Positions 36,175 to 44,306 of a stretch of DNA of 64,000 nt are shown piece by piece. Both the position numbers and the translations under genes were made by a program. Source of the DNA: JASBZA01 sp964345295 (lineage in GTDB: Bacteria; Bacillota; Clostridia; Saccharofermentanales; Fastidiosipilaceae). Location of the stretch: positions 1-64,000 of the forward strand of contig CAYFQG010000001.1 of NCBI GenBank assembly GCA_964345295.1. Reading direction: 5' to 3'. The stretch's first letter is position 1, and each line of letters starts with the position of its first letter. The notes beneath the pieces were generated by a model that had not been told where the DNA came from, made no database searches, and saw only the letters and a list, made by a program, of their open reading frames with translations.

Positions 36175-37722
36175 CTAGTGCTTAAAGTGTCTTTGGCCGG
36201 TAAAAATCATGCAAATGCCTAATTCATCACAAGCCTTAATGGAATCTTCATCGCGAATGGAGCCGCCCGGCTGGACAATCAACCTTATACCGGCTTCTGC
36301 GGCATAGCGTACACAATCGTCGAAGGGGAAGAAAGCATCAGAGGCTAAAATAGCGCCTTTGGCCTTATCACCCGCATGCTTGACGGCCAATTCAACAGAA
36401 GTAATACGATTGGGCTGACCGGGGCCGATGCCTACAGTTTGGAAATCCCGGGTCAGGCAAACCGCATTGGACTTGACATGCTTGACGGCCTTCATGGCAA
36501 ATTCGATTTTCTCCAAATCCCCTTCTTCGGGTTGGACTTTGGTAACCACTTTGAGGTCATTTTTGTCTAAGACCGTACGATCCTGGTCTTGGACTAGGAT
36601 ACCGCCGTAAACCGCACGAATAGCCTCTTGACCCTCGCGGAAAGGCTTAGCCAAATCTGGCAGGAGCAATAAGCGCATGTTCTTTTTCTTACTTAAGATT
36701 TCCATGGCATCCTCGTCCACAGCCGGAGCCAGAACGACTTCCAGGAATACCTTCTTCATGGACTTAGCCATGGCCTTATTGATAGGTCTGTTACAGGCTA
36801 CGATACCGCCGTAGATAGAAACCGAGTCGGCTTCATAGGCCAATTCCCAGGCTTCTTCTATGGTAGCAGCCGATCCGATACCGCAAGGGTTGGCATGCTT
36901 AAGACCGACTACGGTAGGCTCGGTAAATTCCTTTATAATCTCCAAAGCCGCATTGGTATCCATAATATTGTTGTAGCTTAATTCCTTGCCTTGAAGTTGC
37001 TCGGCCTGCGACAAACTGTCTTCTAAAGGCAAGGCGTTTTGATAGAAAGCGGCTTTTTGGTGGGGGTTTTCGCCGTAGCGTAGATCTTGTACCTTGTCAT
37101 AGGCCAAGGTCAGTGTATGCCCCATGTCACCTGCCTCTTGGCTTAAGTAATTGGAGATTAAAGAATCATAATAGGCCGTATGACGGAAGGCTTTGGCCTG
37201 CATCTTCGTGCGGAATCCCAAGAAAATCTGATCCGAATCCTCCTTAGCCTCATCCAGAACTCGAATATAGTCTTCATAATCGGCCGGATCGGACAAGACC
37301 GTCACAAACTTAGCATTCTTGGCCGCCGCTCTAATGAGCGTAGGACCGCCAATGTCAATGTTTTCGATAGCTTCCTCCAAGCTGACACCCGGAGTCATAA
37401 TAGTTTTCTTAAAAGGATAAAGATTCACAACGACCAAATCGATGGGCTTGATATTTTCTTCTTGTAAGAAGTCCATGTCCTCTTCCACATCTCTTCTGGC
37501 CAAAAGCCCCGCATGTACTCTGGGGTGGAGGGTCTTAACCCTGCCGGACAAGCACTCCGGAAAACCTGTTACTTCGGATACGTCCGTAACGGCAATACCT
37601 GCCTCGCGTAAAACAGCCGCGCTGCCTCCGGTAGATAAAATTTCAAAGTCTCTTTCTACTAAGGCCTTGCCCAGTTCTGCCAGGCCGGTCTTGTCCGATA
37701 CACTCAGTAATGCTCTTCTCAT
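36175..37722 (-). CDS. purH: bifunctional AICAR transformylase/IMP cyclohydrolase PurH
   Basis: This 515-aa enzyme carries out the last two steps of IMP synthesis. The N-terminal MGS-like cyclohydrolase domain (about 1-190; SVSDKTGL, STGGSAAVL) and the transformylase domain (LRYGENPHQKAAFY, GLKHANPCGIG, SDAFFPFDD) are complete. It uses 10-formyl-THF, tying it to the folate genes in this window. It stands apart from other pur genes, between prfB and nadD, probably in one transcript. Confidence 0.96.
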   Translation of the reverse strand: MRRALLSVSDKTGLAELGKALVERDFEILSTGGSAAVLREAGIAVTDVSEVTGFPECLSGRVKTLHPRVHAGLLARRDVEEDMDFLQEENIKPIDLVVVNLYPFKKTIMTPGVSLEEAIENIDIGGPTLIRAAAKNAKFVTVLSDPADYEDYIRVLDEAKEDSDQIFLGFRTKMQAKAFRHTAYYDSLISNYLSQEAGDMGHTLTLAYDKVQDLRYGENPHQKAAFYQNALPLEDSLSQAEQLQGKELSYNNIMDTNAALEIIKEFTEPTVVGLKHANPCGIGSAATIEEAWELAYEADSVSIYGGIVACNRPINKAMAKSMKKVFLEVVLAPAVDEDAMEILSKKKNMRLLLLPDLAKPFREGQEAIRAVYGGILVQDQDRTVLDKNDLKVVTKVQPEEGDLEKIEFAMKAVKHVKSNAVCLTRDFQTVGIGPGQPNRITSVELAVKHAGDKAKGAILASDAFFPFDDCVRYAAEAGIRLIVQPGGSIRDEDSIKACDELGICMIFTGQRHFKH

Positions 37723-37754
37723 TATCCTTTCCTCCTCTTCTTCTAAAATACTTT

Positions 37755-38867
37755 CTATATGTCTTCGTTCTGGGCCATGGAGAGATAGGCGTTTATAAAT
37801 CCGTCTAAACCTCCGTCCATAACGTAGTCGACGTCTCCTTCTTCGTAGCCTGTCCGGTGATCCTTAACCAGGCGATAAGGCTGGAAAACATAAGATCTGA
37901 TTTGCGAACCCCAGGCGATTTCCATTTGCTCGCCTTTGAGGTCTTCGATTCGGTCCTTTTGTTGGGCTTTGGCCAAAGCATAAAGCTTGGACTTAAGCTG
38001 GTTCATAGCGGTTTCTCTGTTCTGAATCTGGCTTCGCTCCGACTGACAGGTCACGACGATATTGGTCGGTAAGTGGGTAATCCGAACAGCCGACGAGGTC
38101 TTATTGACGTGCTGACCGCCGGCGCCGGAGGACCTGTAGGTGTCTACTCGAAGGTCTTCAGGCCTAATAAATATTTCTATAGAATCATCTAATTCGGGTA
38201 TGACTTCCAAGGACGCAAAAGAGGTATGACGCCTGCCCGATGAATCAAAGGGACTTATGCGCACCAAGCGATGGACACCCATCTCTCCTCTTAAATAACC
38301 ATAAGCATTGTCGCCTCGGATAGTAAATTCGACACTTTTAAGGCCGGCTTCTTCACCGTCCAGAAAGTCCGTAACCTGGACTTCAAATCCGTGTTGCTCG
38401 GCCCAACGCATGTACATACGGTGGAGCATTTCAGTCCAGTCCATGGCTTCGGTGCCGCCCGCACCGGCGTGGAGGGTCAAGATGGCATTGAGGCTGTCAT
38501 GCTCACCTGTGAGCAGGGTCTCTAAGCGCAAGGATTCAAATTGTTCGGAAAATTGCTTCAAATCATCCTGAATTTCTTTGGCCATGTCCGGATCATTCTC
38601 TTCTCCGCCCAATTCCAACATAAGGCCCAAGTCTTCATAATGTGTCTTCAATTTCTTAAAACGGGTTAAGCCTTTCTCGATGTGACTCATCTTAGTCTGA
38701 ATGTCTTTGGCCCTATTGGGATCTTCCCAAAAATCCGGTTCTTGAACCTTGCGGCTCAGCTCTTGGTAGCGATCCTCCTGCTCTCGGATGGATAAGGCGC
38801 TTTCCAAATCTGCCAAAGGTTTTTCCAAAGCTCGCCATTCAGATAATAGAAGACTGTAATCTGCCAT
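37755..38867 (-). CDS. prfB: peptide chain release factor 2, without programmed frameshift
   Basis: This 370-aa release factor has GGQ (250-252) for peptidyl-tRNA hydrolysis and the SPF tripeptide (205-207), which reads UGA and UAA, so it is RF2. In many bacteria prfB has a UGA frameshift near codon 25; here the whole frame, including the region around SALSIREQ, is continuous. Production is thus not autoregulated by that device. TTAAGGAG precedes the ATG. It follows the membrane-protein gene by nine bases. Confidence 0.95.
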   Translation of the reverse strand: MADYSLLLSEWRALEKPLADLESALSIREQEDRYQELSRKVQEPDFWEDPNRAKDIQTKMSHIEKGLTRFKKLKTHYEDLGLMLELGGEENDPDMAKEIQDDLKQFSEQFESLRLETLLTGEHDSLNAILTLHAGAGGTEAMDWTEMLHRMYMRWAEQHGFEVQVTDFLDGEEAGLKSVEFTIRGDNAYGYLRGEMGVHRLVRISPFDSSGRRHTSFASLEVIPELDDSIEIFIRPEDLRVDTYRSSGAGGQHVNKTSSAVRITHLPTNIVVTCQSERSQIQNRETAMNQLKSKLYALAKAQQKDRIEDLKGEQMEIAWGSQIRSYVFQPYRLVKDHRTGYEEGDVDYVMDGGLDGFINAYLSMAQNEDI

Positions 38868-38876
38868 CCTTACTCC

Positions 38877-39758
38877 TTAATATTCTTCGTCATCGTCGTT
38901 ATCGGAATCTCCGTTGTCGATCTGAGATTTCCGGTTAATTTCGCTTAAAAAATGCACCATATCTTCCGCTCCATCTCGCCCCCAGGGCCCCGGGTTGAAG
39001 CCCAGCATGCGCGTCCGGTAGGTGTAAAAAAGTCCGTATAAACGCCCGGCCATCATGACCTGGAGCGCTTGAAAAAAGCTCTTAATTAAGGCGCCTGAAA
39101 TCATATTGCCGTTTGAACCTAAAAGGCTGAATAAAAGATTGGAGGGCAAAGAAATAATAAAATTCAAAATAATAAAAGCCACAACCATCTGAAATTTCAA
39201 TCCGTAGGTCTTAGTCAGGCTCAAGTCCATGGCCTGGCTCATATTAAGTCCTCTGTCTATCAAGAACAATGGCGTGAAAGCCAAAAAGGACAACAAGATA
39301 TAGAAAGGCAGTTGAGTGAAGAAAAAGCTGAAGATATAGGGCACAACCAGTAAGAGGAAGAATAAAATCAGAGACGGAAGCTTTTTAAAATAGTTTCTAA
39401 TCCCGTCTTCTCTGGGATAGTCGGCCACCCGGACTTGCATCAAGGTCGCATAAAAAATAACCATGAGACCGTTCAACAAGGTCCGAATCCCCAAGCCCAA
39501 CAAAAACAAGAGGTTCTGAAATGTTAAGATCCCTGTTGCGTTCTCGGCAGGCAGGAGCCTCGACGGCTTCATCAAGAGTTCAGGTTGGCGCACCAGGGCC
39601 ATGGCGTAGTTTAATAAATTGCTAAAATCCCGGTCTCCCATAGGAAAAGCTATGAGCAAGAAATTAAGGGCAAAGGCAAGTAAAAACAAACCCTGAACCA
39701 GGCGGGTATCTTTTAATTTATAAAATTTAAATGACTCAATTACAAACGTTAGGCTCAA
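38877..39758 (-). CDS. multi-pass membrane protein of unknown function
   Basis: This 293-aa protein has about six hydrophobic segments and a very acidic C-terminal tail (residues about 270-293, rich in Asp, Asn and Glu). No catalytic motif is visible and the family is not recognised; some resemblance to DUF975-like membrane proteins is possible. The start is TTG at 39758, supported by AGAGGAG eight bases upstream. It leads the operon with prfB, purH, nadD-yqeK and rsfS. A short hairpin with a T tract lies just before its ribosome site. Confidence 0.7.
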   Translation of the reverse strand: MSLTFVIESFKFYKLKDTRLVQGLFLLAFALNFLLIAFPMGDRDFSNLLNYAMALVRQPELLMKPSRLLPAENATGILTFQNLLFLLGLGIRTLLNGLMVIFYATLMQVRVADYPREDGIRNYFKKLPSLILFFLLLVVPYIFSFFFTQLPFYILLSFLAFTPLFLIDRGLNMSQAMDLSLTKTYGLKFQMVVAFIILNFIISLPSNLLFSLLGSNGNMISGALIKSFFQALQVMMAGRLYGLFYTYRTRMLGFNPGPWGRDGAEDMVHFLSEINRKSQIDNGDSDNDDDEEY

Positions 39759-39775
39759 ACTATTTACTCCTCTAT

Positions 39776-39799
39776 AAAAGGACCCCGAGAGGTTCTTTT
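39776..39799. other. hairpin with T tract before the membrane protein-prfB operon
   Basis: AAAAGGACC pairs with GGTTCTTTT across a six-base loop. On the minus strand the T tract is four bases, ending about 18 bases before the TTG start. It may be a weak attenuator or a terminator acting from either side. The rest of 39800-39895 shows no feature. Confidence 0.4.
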
Positions 39800-39895
39800 A
39801 CCATGCTCTTAATAATAACATCAACGCCTATTTTAACACAGCAAGCGAAAAAATCTTTATCCCTTTAAGAAGCTTTCAGAGCTGTAATTCTTCTC

Positions 39896-39924
39896 TTGCT
39901 TAAAGAATCGGAGAGTGCTACTAT
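39896..39924 (+). promoter_or_regulatory. putative promoter of the zinc-ribbon miniprotein
   Basis: TTGCTT (39896-39901), a 17-base spacer and TACTAT (39919-39924) lie 60 bases before the start codon. Confidence 0.5.
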
Positions 39925-39983
39925 CAAGCAAGTAAGGTTCCTCTCTTAATTGGGTCCTTAACTATTAAAGAAGGAGAAAACCA

Positions 39984-40160
39984 ATGCCAGATAAAACATT
40001 GACATGTAAGGACTGCGGTGCTGAATTCATCTTCAGCGAAGGCGAGCAGAAATTCTATGCAGAAAAAGGTTTCGATTCTGATCCGGTCCGTTGTCCCCAG
40101 TGTCGCAAGGCCCGCAAAGCTCAGAGACAGAACCATAACCACAGAAACTACGATCGTTAA
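39984..40160 (+). CDS. 58-residue zinc-ribbon protein
   Basis: A short gene with excellent signals: AAGGAG before the ATG and a terminator 22 bases after the stop. The product MPDKTLTCKDCGAEF... has two CxxC pairs (C8, C11 and C39, C42) and a basic, Asn/His-rich tail. It matches the probable zinc-ribbon family found as small proteins in many Clostridia. Such ribbons bind nucleic acid or proteins, and the precise role is unknown. It stands alone as a plus-strand gene between two minus-strand operons. Confidence 0.85.
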   Translation: MPDKTLTCKDCGAEFIFSEGEQKFYAEKGFDSDPVRCPQCRKARKAQRQNHNHRNYDR

Positions 40161-40181
40161 CGCCTATTATACGTTCGAATG

Positions 40182-40224
40182 AAAAACCCCGGATTTCCTT
40201 TATGGGATTTCCGGGGTGTTTTTA
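40182..40224. terminator. bidirectional terminator between the zinc-ribbon gene and hom
   Basis: ACCCCGGA pairs with TCCGGGGT, with a further TTCC/GGGA inner stem. The hairpin has A5 before and GTTTTTATTT after it. It can stop both the plus-strand zinc-ribbon transcript and the minus-strand hom transcript. Confidence 0.88.
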
Positions 40225-40225
40225 T

Positions 40226-41473
40226 TTAATCCAGTAATCTTAAGACTCTAATGAAGTATTCTTCAGGGAGTTCCGATATAGCAGATTCCAATCGACCTTC
40301 CCTCAGTTTGGGGTTGGTTGTTAAGATCAGCTCCTCACCTTCCAATGGAGACTCCAAAAGTTCAAAACCTCCTAAATCGCGTAGCTGACTGCTTAAATCA
40401 CCGCTGGAAAGGCCGGATTTTATGCGGATAAGAGCCCGGACTTCCTGGTCACCGTAGGCAATAAGCCGGCCTTCTTTTAAATCCGTCCATTGCTCTCCTC
40501 TTTCCTCGGTCCATTCATGGTTACAAACTTCAATCATGTCGCCCAAAACCGCACTGGCTGTAGGAAGAGCCCCCGCTCCTGGGCCGTAAAGCAAGATATC
40601 CTCTACCGGATCGGCTGTAATCTGTACCGCATTGTAGACACCTTGGGCAATAGATAAATTATGTTCGCTATCGATCAGAACCGGTGCAACTAAAAGTCCG
40701 TACTGGGTCTTGCCGCCGCTTTTCTTTGTGCGCAGCATGGAGACGAGTTTAAGCTCCCTACCCAAGGAAGCGGCCACTTCTGCATCTTCACGATCTATAT
40801 GAGAAATACCCTCTATGTGAATTTTTTCGGGATGAACCCATTCGCCGGATAACATCGAGGCCAAAATAGCCAATTTGCGACCGGCATCCAGTCCTTCGAC
40901 ATCGGCTTCCGGATTACGCTCGGCATAGCCCAGTCTTTGTGCCTGGGTCAAAGCTTCATCAAAGCGCATATCTTCATTGCTGAGTTTGGTCAGAATATAG
41001 TTACAAGTTCCGTTCAAAATACCGTCCAGTCGTAAGATATCGTTAGCGGCCAAAGCTTCTCTCAGGGTTACCATAAGCGGTATGCCCCCACCCACTGCTG
41101 CCTCATAACGATAATAAACACCTTGGCGATAGGCCAAATCTAAAAGCTCTTTACCGTGATGCGAAACCAACTCTTTATTCGAGGTCACGACATGTTTTTT
41201 TGCCAAAAGGGCACGCTTGGTATATTCATAAGCGGCTGTGATACCACCCATGGTTTCGACTACCAAGGACACCTCCGGATCCTCGAAAATGATATCCGGG
41301 TCTTTAATAATGCGGTCGGCCCAAGGGTCTCCGGGGAAGGCTTTCTGGTCTAAAATATATTTAACAGAAAAAGAAAGACCGGATTTACGCTCCAGACTTT
41401 CCCTCTTCTCTCTACATAAATAAGCCACACCGCCACCCACGACGCCATAACCCATAATGGCAATCTTAATCAT
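40226..41473 (-). CDS. hom: homoserine dehydrogenase
   Basis: This 415-aa enzyme reduces aspartate semialdehyde to homoserine for threonine and methionine synthesis. The NAD(P) motif GYGVVGGGV, the catalytic core ILNGTCNYILT and ADVEGLDAGRKLAIL are present. A C-terminal ACT-like region (about 345-415) is short, so regulation by threonine is possible but not certain. AGGAGG precedes the ATG. It follows pheB by 13 bases, a known pairing. Confidence 0.95.
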   Translation of the reverse strand: MIKIAIMGYGVVGGGVAYLCREKRESLERKSGLSFSVKYILDQKAFPGDPWADRIIKDPDIIFEDPEVSLVVETMGGITAAYEYTKRALLAKKHVVTSNKELVSHHGKELLDLAYRQGVYYRYEAAVGGGIPLMVTLREALAANDILRLDGILNGTCNYILTKLSNEDMRFDEALTQAQRLGYAERNPEADVEGLDAGRKLAILASMLSGEWVHPEKIHIEGISHIDREDAEVAASLGRELKLVSMLRTKKSGGKTQYGLLVAPVLIDSEHNLSIAQGVYNAVQITADPVEDILLYGPGAGALPTASAVLGDMIEVCNHEWTEERGEQWTDLKEGRLIAYGDQEVRALIRIKSGLSSGDLSSQLRDLGGFELLESPLEGEELILTTNPKLREGRLESAISELPEEYFIRVLRLLD

Positions 41474-41486
41474 TCACCTATACCTC

Positions 41487-41975
41487 CTAGTCATCCTCGT
41501 TTGCCAAAAAGTCGACATGCCTGACACCGGCAATCCGGCTAATCTGCCGTCTCAAACGGACACGGTCAATCTCTGCATCCGAAAAGTCGACACTAAGCAT
41601 TAAATCAACAAAACCGTGTCTAGGCAAGCTTTGTGAAATATTGAGAAGCTTTGCTCCCTCGTCATTTAATAAGAGAAGAATGGACGATAGGGCATCGGAC
41701 TCCAGGAGAAAACTGGCAATGATAGTAACCGGATCGGATTCATGGGGATCTTGATAGGATCTGACAAAATCTCTGTACTTATAAAAAGCAGATCGGCTCA
41801 TGCCTACAAGCTGGACCGCTTCATTCACCGAATCCACGTCACCGGACTGTAATAAGGCCTTGACACGCATGACATTGGTATAGACATCGGGTAAGACTTC
41901 GGTCTTAATAACCAAATATTGGCTAACCGGAATATCTTCCACACGGATGCCGTATTTTGAGCCTGATTTCGCCAT
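41487..41975 (-). CDS. pheB: ACT-domain protein, PheB (UPF0735) family
   Basis: This 162-aa protein has an N-terminal helix-turn-helix-like part (VNEAVQLVGMSRSAFYKYRDFV, about 53-75) and a C-terminal ACT domain (about 82-155) that in other proteins binds amino acids. Although once named chorismate mutase, it shows no mutase active site. Because it precedes hom, it probably senses an amino acid and regulates hom or its product. A good promoter lies about 97 bases upstream. Confidence 0.85.
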   Translation of the reverse strand: MAKSGSKYGIRVEDIPVSQYLVIKTEVLPDVYTNVMRVKALLQSGDVDSVNEAVQLVGMSRSAFYKYRDFVRSYQDPHESDPVTIIASFLLESDALSSILLLLNDEGAKLLNISQSLPRHGFVDLMLSVDFSDAEIDRVRLRRQISRIAGVRHVDFLANEDD

Positions 41976-42071
41976 GTATGTGCCTCTCTAAAGCCGTTAA
42001 AGCCATTTTTTACAGTGTCCACACCCGGTAGAAAAGACTGTCCGCCAGTCATGTACATGTAATCTTTCTGT

Positions 42072-42100
42072 AATATAGCGTAATAATGTGCACTGGTCAA
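42072..42100 (-). promoter_or_regulatory. promoter of pheB-hom
   Basis: TTGACC (42095-42100), a 17-base spacer and TATATT (42072-42077) lie on the minus strand, each one mismatch from consensus. The leader is about 90 bases and has a small GACTG/CAGTC hairpin followed by TTTTC; no known riboswitch is recognised. Confidence 0.75.
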
Positions 42101-42122
42101 GGACACATAGCTATTTTGAGGC

Positions 42123-42152
42123 AAAAAAGTCCCCCCTGTCGAAACAGAGAGG
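42123..42152 (-). terminator. rho-independent terminator after rdgB
   Basis: CCTCTCTGT pairs (with G-U pairs) to ACAGGGGGG across a TTCG tetraloop, followed by ACTTTTTT on the minus strand. It ends the argS-M3-like-rsmF-rdgB transcript. Confidence 0.85.
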
Positions 42153-42158
42153 GCGTTT

Positions 42159-42767
42159 TTATAATGTATTAAGATAAGTTTCTAACTTGGCCAAAGCATT
42201 AGCTCGGTGACTTATTTTATTTTTCAGGTCCGGACTGATTTCCGCTGATGTCTTACCGTATTGGGGCAAGAAAAACAAAGGATCATAACCAAAGCCGTTC
42301 TCCCCTCGCCTTTCCGGAATTACCAATCCCTCCATAGCCCCTTCAAAAGTCTTGGGTTCCTCTTTGTCTTTTTCCCAAAAACATATGGCACAGCGAAAAC
42401 GTGCCGTCCAGTCTTCGGGCTCCAGGCCGGTTTTACGAAGCTCCTCCCAAAGCAGTTTGCTTTTATCCTCATAAGACCAGTCAACACCGCCATAGCGTGC
42501 GGAATAAATACCCGGGCGTCCGTCCAAAGGGTCCACTTCCAATCCCGAATCATCCGCCAAAATATAGGCATCCGGATACAAGTCATGATAGGCCTTTGCT
42601 TTTAAATAGGCATTCTCGGCGAAGGTCGTCCCGTCTTCTACAACATCTAAAACAGGTCCCACGTCCATGGCTCTCTTGACTTCAAAATGCCGGTCACGGA
42701 ATATCTGCTGTATTTCGCGCACCTTATCTTTGTTACCGCTGGCAATAATTACTAATGCTTTATCCAT
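42159..42767 (-). CDS. rdgB: XTP/dITP pyrophosphatase (RdgB/HAM1)
   Basis: This 202-aa house-cleaning enzyme hydrolyses inosine, xanthosine and related non-canonical purine triphosphates to keep them out of DNA and RNA. ASGNKDKVREI at the N terminus, the metal site ADDSGLEVD, GIYSARYGG and NGFGYDPLFF are all conserved. TAGGAGG precedes the ATG. It lies nine bases after the methyltransferase gene and is followed by a terminator. Confidence 0.95.
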   Translation of the reverse strand: MDKALVIIASGNKDKVREIQQIFRDRHFEVKRAMDVGPVLDVVEDGTTFAENAYLKAKAYHDLYPDAYILADDSGLEVDPLDGRPGIYSARYGGVDWSYEDKSKLLWEELRKTGLEPEDWTARFRCAICFWEKDKEEPKTFEGAMEGLVIPERRGENGFGYDPLFFLPQYGKTSAEISPDLKNKISHRANALAKLETYLNTL

Positions 42768-42776
42768 ATAGTCCTC

Positions 42777-44306
42777 CTAATCTACCCAGCTGGGCGGGAA
42801 CAAATTCTTTACGGTCGATCCCTGGCTCTTGCCCCAGGCCAAAGGATAGCCTTCACATAATATGGGCACATAAGCTCCCGGAGCAATCTTATCGACTTCG
42901 TCCTCTTCCAACACCAAGGTTCCGCCTTTGAAAACCGCTCGGGTCTGAGAATCTGTATGGCCTAAATTTAAGCCCGCCTTCCATATATTTCCCGGCATAG
43001 CCAAGAGCCAGGCATGGCTGGGAACTAACGTGTAACTTTTGTCTTTCTTTTGCTGTTTAAGTTCGCCTAAAAAAAGTCCGGTTTTAAGGGGCTTAAGACA
43101 ATCCAGTCCCGGCAGGGCCTGTTTTTCTAAAAAAGCATATTTTCCGGATAGGCTTAGTTTCCCCTCTTCCATTAAATTAGTAAAAACATCGGACGCCTCT
43201 TTTGTCATATGCTCTATGGCAAAATTTCTGATGGCCAAAGTCGCTTCCGACAAAGTCGGACCTTCCGCCTGAAGTGCTTTTTTCATCTTGTTTTTACCGG
43301 CGGAAGAAAAACAAGCTAAGTAGGCTTTGGCCACAGGACCTTTGGCCACTTTTCTTAAACGAATTTGAAATTGGCCCTCGCCTTTCCCGTCCTGGGGCCA
43401 GACCCTAAGTGCTGCCCTGCTAACCTCAGGCAAGATGCCTTCTCCTTCTAAGCCGCTCCTAAGTCCGTTACAATTTTCCAAGGTCTCTTCTTTCTCTGCC
43501 GTAAATTCCGGATGCGTCGAAAGAAATTCCGTAACAAGCTCCTCATTTTCATAGGTATTAAAGGTACAGGTAGAATACACCAGACAGCCTCCGACCCGGA
43601 GCAAAGAGGCTGCGACTTCCAGCAGATTCTCTTGGACCGGTCTTATGCTCTTTGGCCCATAATCCGACCAACTGCGTACAGCTTTTGGGTCTCTTCTAAA
43701 CATACCTTCACCGGAACAAGGCGCATCCAATTGCACTTTATCAAAAAAGCCTTCCCAGGCTTGGGGTATTCCCTTCACCGGATCGAAACTTGTAATATAG
43801 GCCCAGGCCAGGCCCTGTTGTTCAAAGTTTCTCTGTAAGATTCTGGCTCTGGAACGGCTGATATCATTGGATACTAAGATCCCCTCACCTTGCATGGCCG
43901 AAGCCAGCTGCAGACTCTTCCCTCCCGGTGCGGCACATAAATCAATCACCCTGTCTCCGGGTTTTGCCTTAAGGAGCCTTGCCGGTACCATGGCAGATGC
44001 CTCTTGAATATAGATAAGGCCCAAACGGTGAGCAGTGCTTAGGCCCGGTCTAAAATTCGGAGGAATATAGTAGGCGTCAGAAGCCCAGGGAACGGGCTTA
44101 AGATAGTCTTCCGGACCATAGGGCAATTCAGGGAAATCTCTGCAAAAGGATTGGGCCAAAAATGTCTTATCCGTCTTTGTCGGATCGTGACGCCAAGATC
44201 CAACCGCCTCACCGTCAAAGGCTTGCAAAAACAAGTCCCAAGAGGCCGGATCATGGGTATCGAACCGGGCTTTCATACTGTCTATAAATGCTTGTGGTAA
44301 ATTCAT
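42777..44306 (-). CDS. 16S rRNA m5C methyltransferase, RsmF/YebU type
   Basis: This 509-aa SAM-dependent methyltransferase has the NOL1/NOP2/Sun core: the SAM loop LCAAPGGKS, the motif IV cysteine in DAPCSGEGMF and the motif VI cysteine in YSTCTFN, which makes the covalent bond to cytosine. The C-terminal part (about 320-509) resembles the RNA-binding PUA-like extension of RsmF. The exact target base cannot be assigned. Its ATG overlaps the stop of the M3-like gene by four bases, so they are translationally coupled. Confidence 0.9.
   Translation of the reverse strand: MNLPQAFIDSMKARFDTHDPASWDLFLQAFDGEAVGSWRHDPTKTDKTFLAQSFCRDFPELPYGPEDYLKPVPWASDAYYIPPNFRPGLSTAHRLGLIYIQEASAMVPARLLKAKPGDRVIDLCAAPGGKSLQLASAMQGEGILVSNDISRSRARILQRNFEQQGLAWAYITSFDPVKGIPQAWEGFFDKVQLDAPCSGEGMFRRDPKAVRSWSDYGPKSIRPVQENLLEVAASLLRVGGCLVYSTCTFNTYENEELVTEFLSTHPEFTAEKEETLENCNGLRSGLEGEGILPEVSRAALRVWPQDGKGEGQFQIRLRKVAKGPVAKAYLACFSSAGKNKMKKALQAEGPTLSEATLAIRNFAIEHMTKEASDVFTNLMEEGKLSLSGKYAFLEKQALPGLDCLKPLKTGLFLGELKQQKKDKSYTLVPSHAWLLAMPGNIWKAGLNLGHTDSQTRAVFKGGTLVLEEDEVDKIAPGAYVPILCEGYPLAWGKSQGSTVKNLFPPSWVD

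Noticed and set aside
16963..37977. Repeated palindrome TTTGGCCAAA (exact copies at 16963, 25901, 28582 and 37968) and many TGGCCA, considered as a binding site or uptake signal.
   Set aside because: All copies lie in coding sequence and fit preferred GCC and AAA codons for Ala and Lys. A count against a codon-shuffled control would be needed before calling it a signal.
37755..38867. Programmed frameshift in prfB.
   Set aside because: The frame has no early UGA; the gene reads through from ATG to the stop.
41825..42124. A 99-codon frame overlapping the pheB start, considered as a leader peptide for hom regulation.
   Set aside because: It has no run of Thr, Met or Ile codons, lacks a ribosome site, and reads into pheB in another frame.
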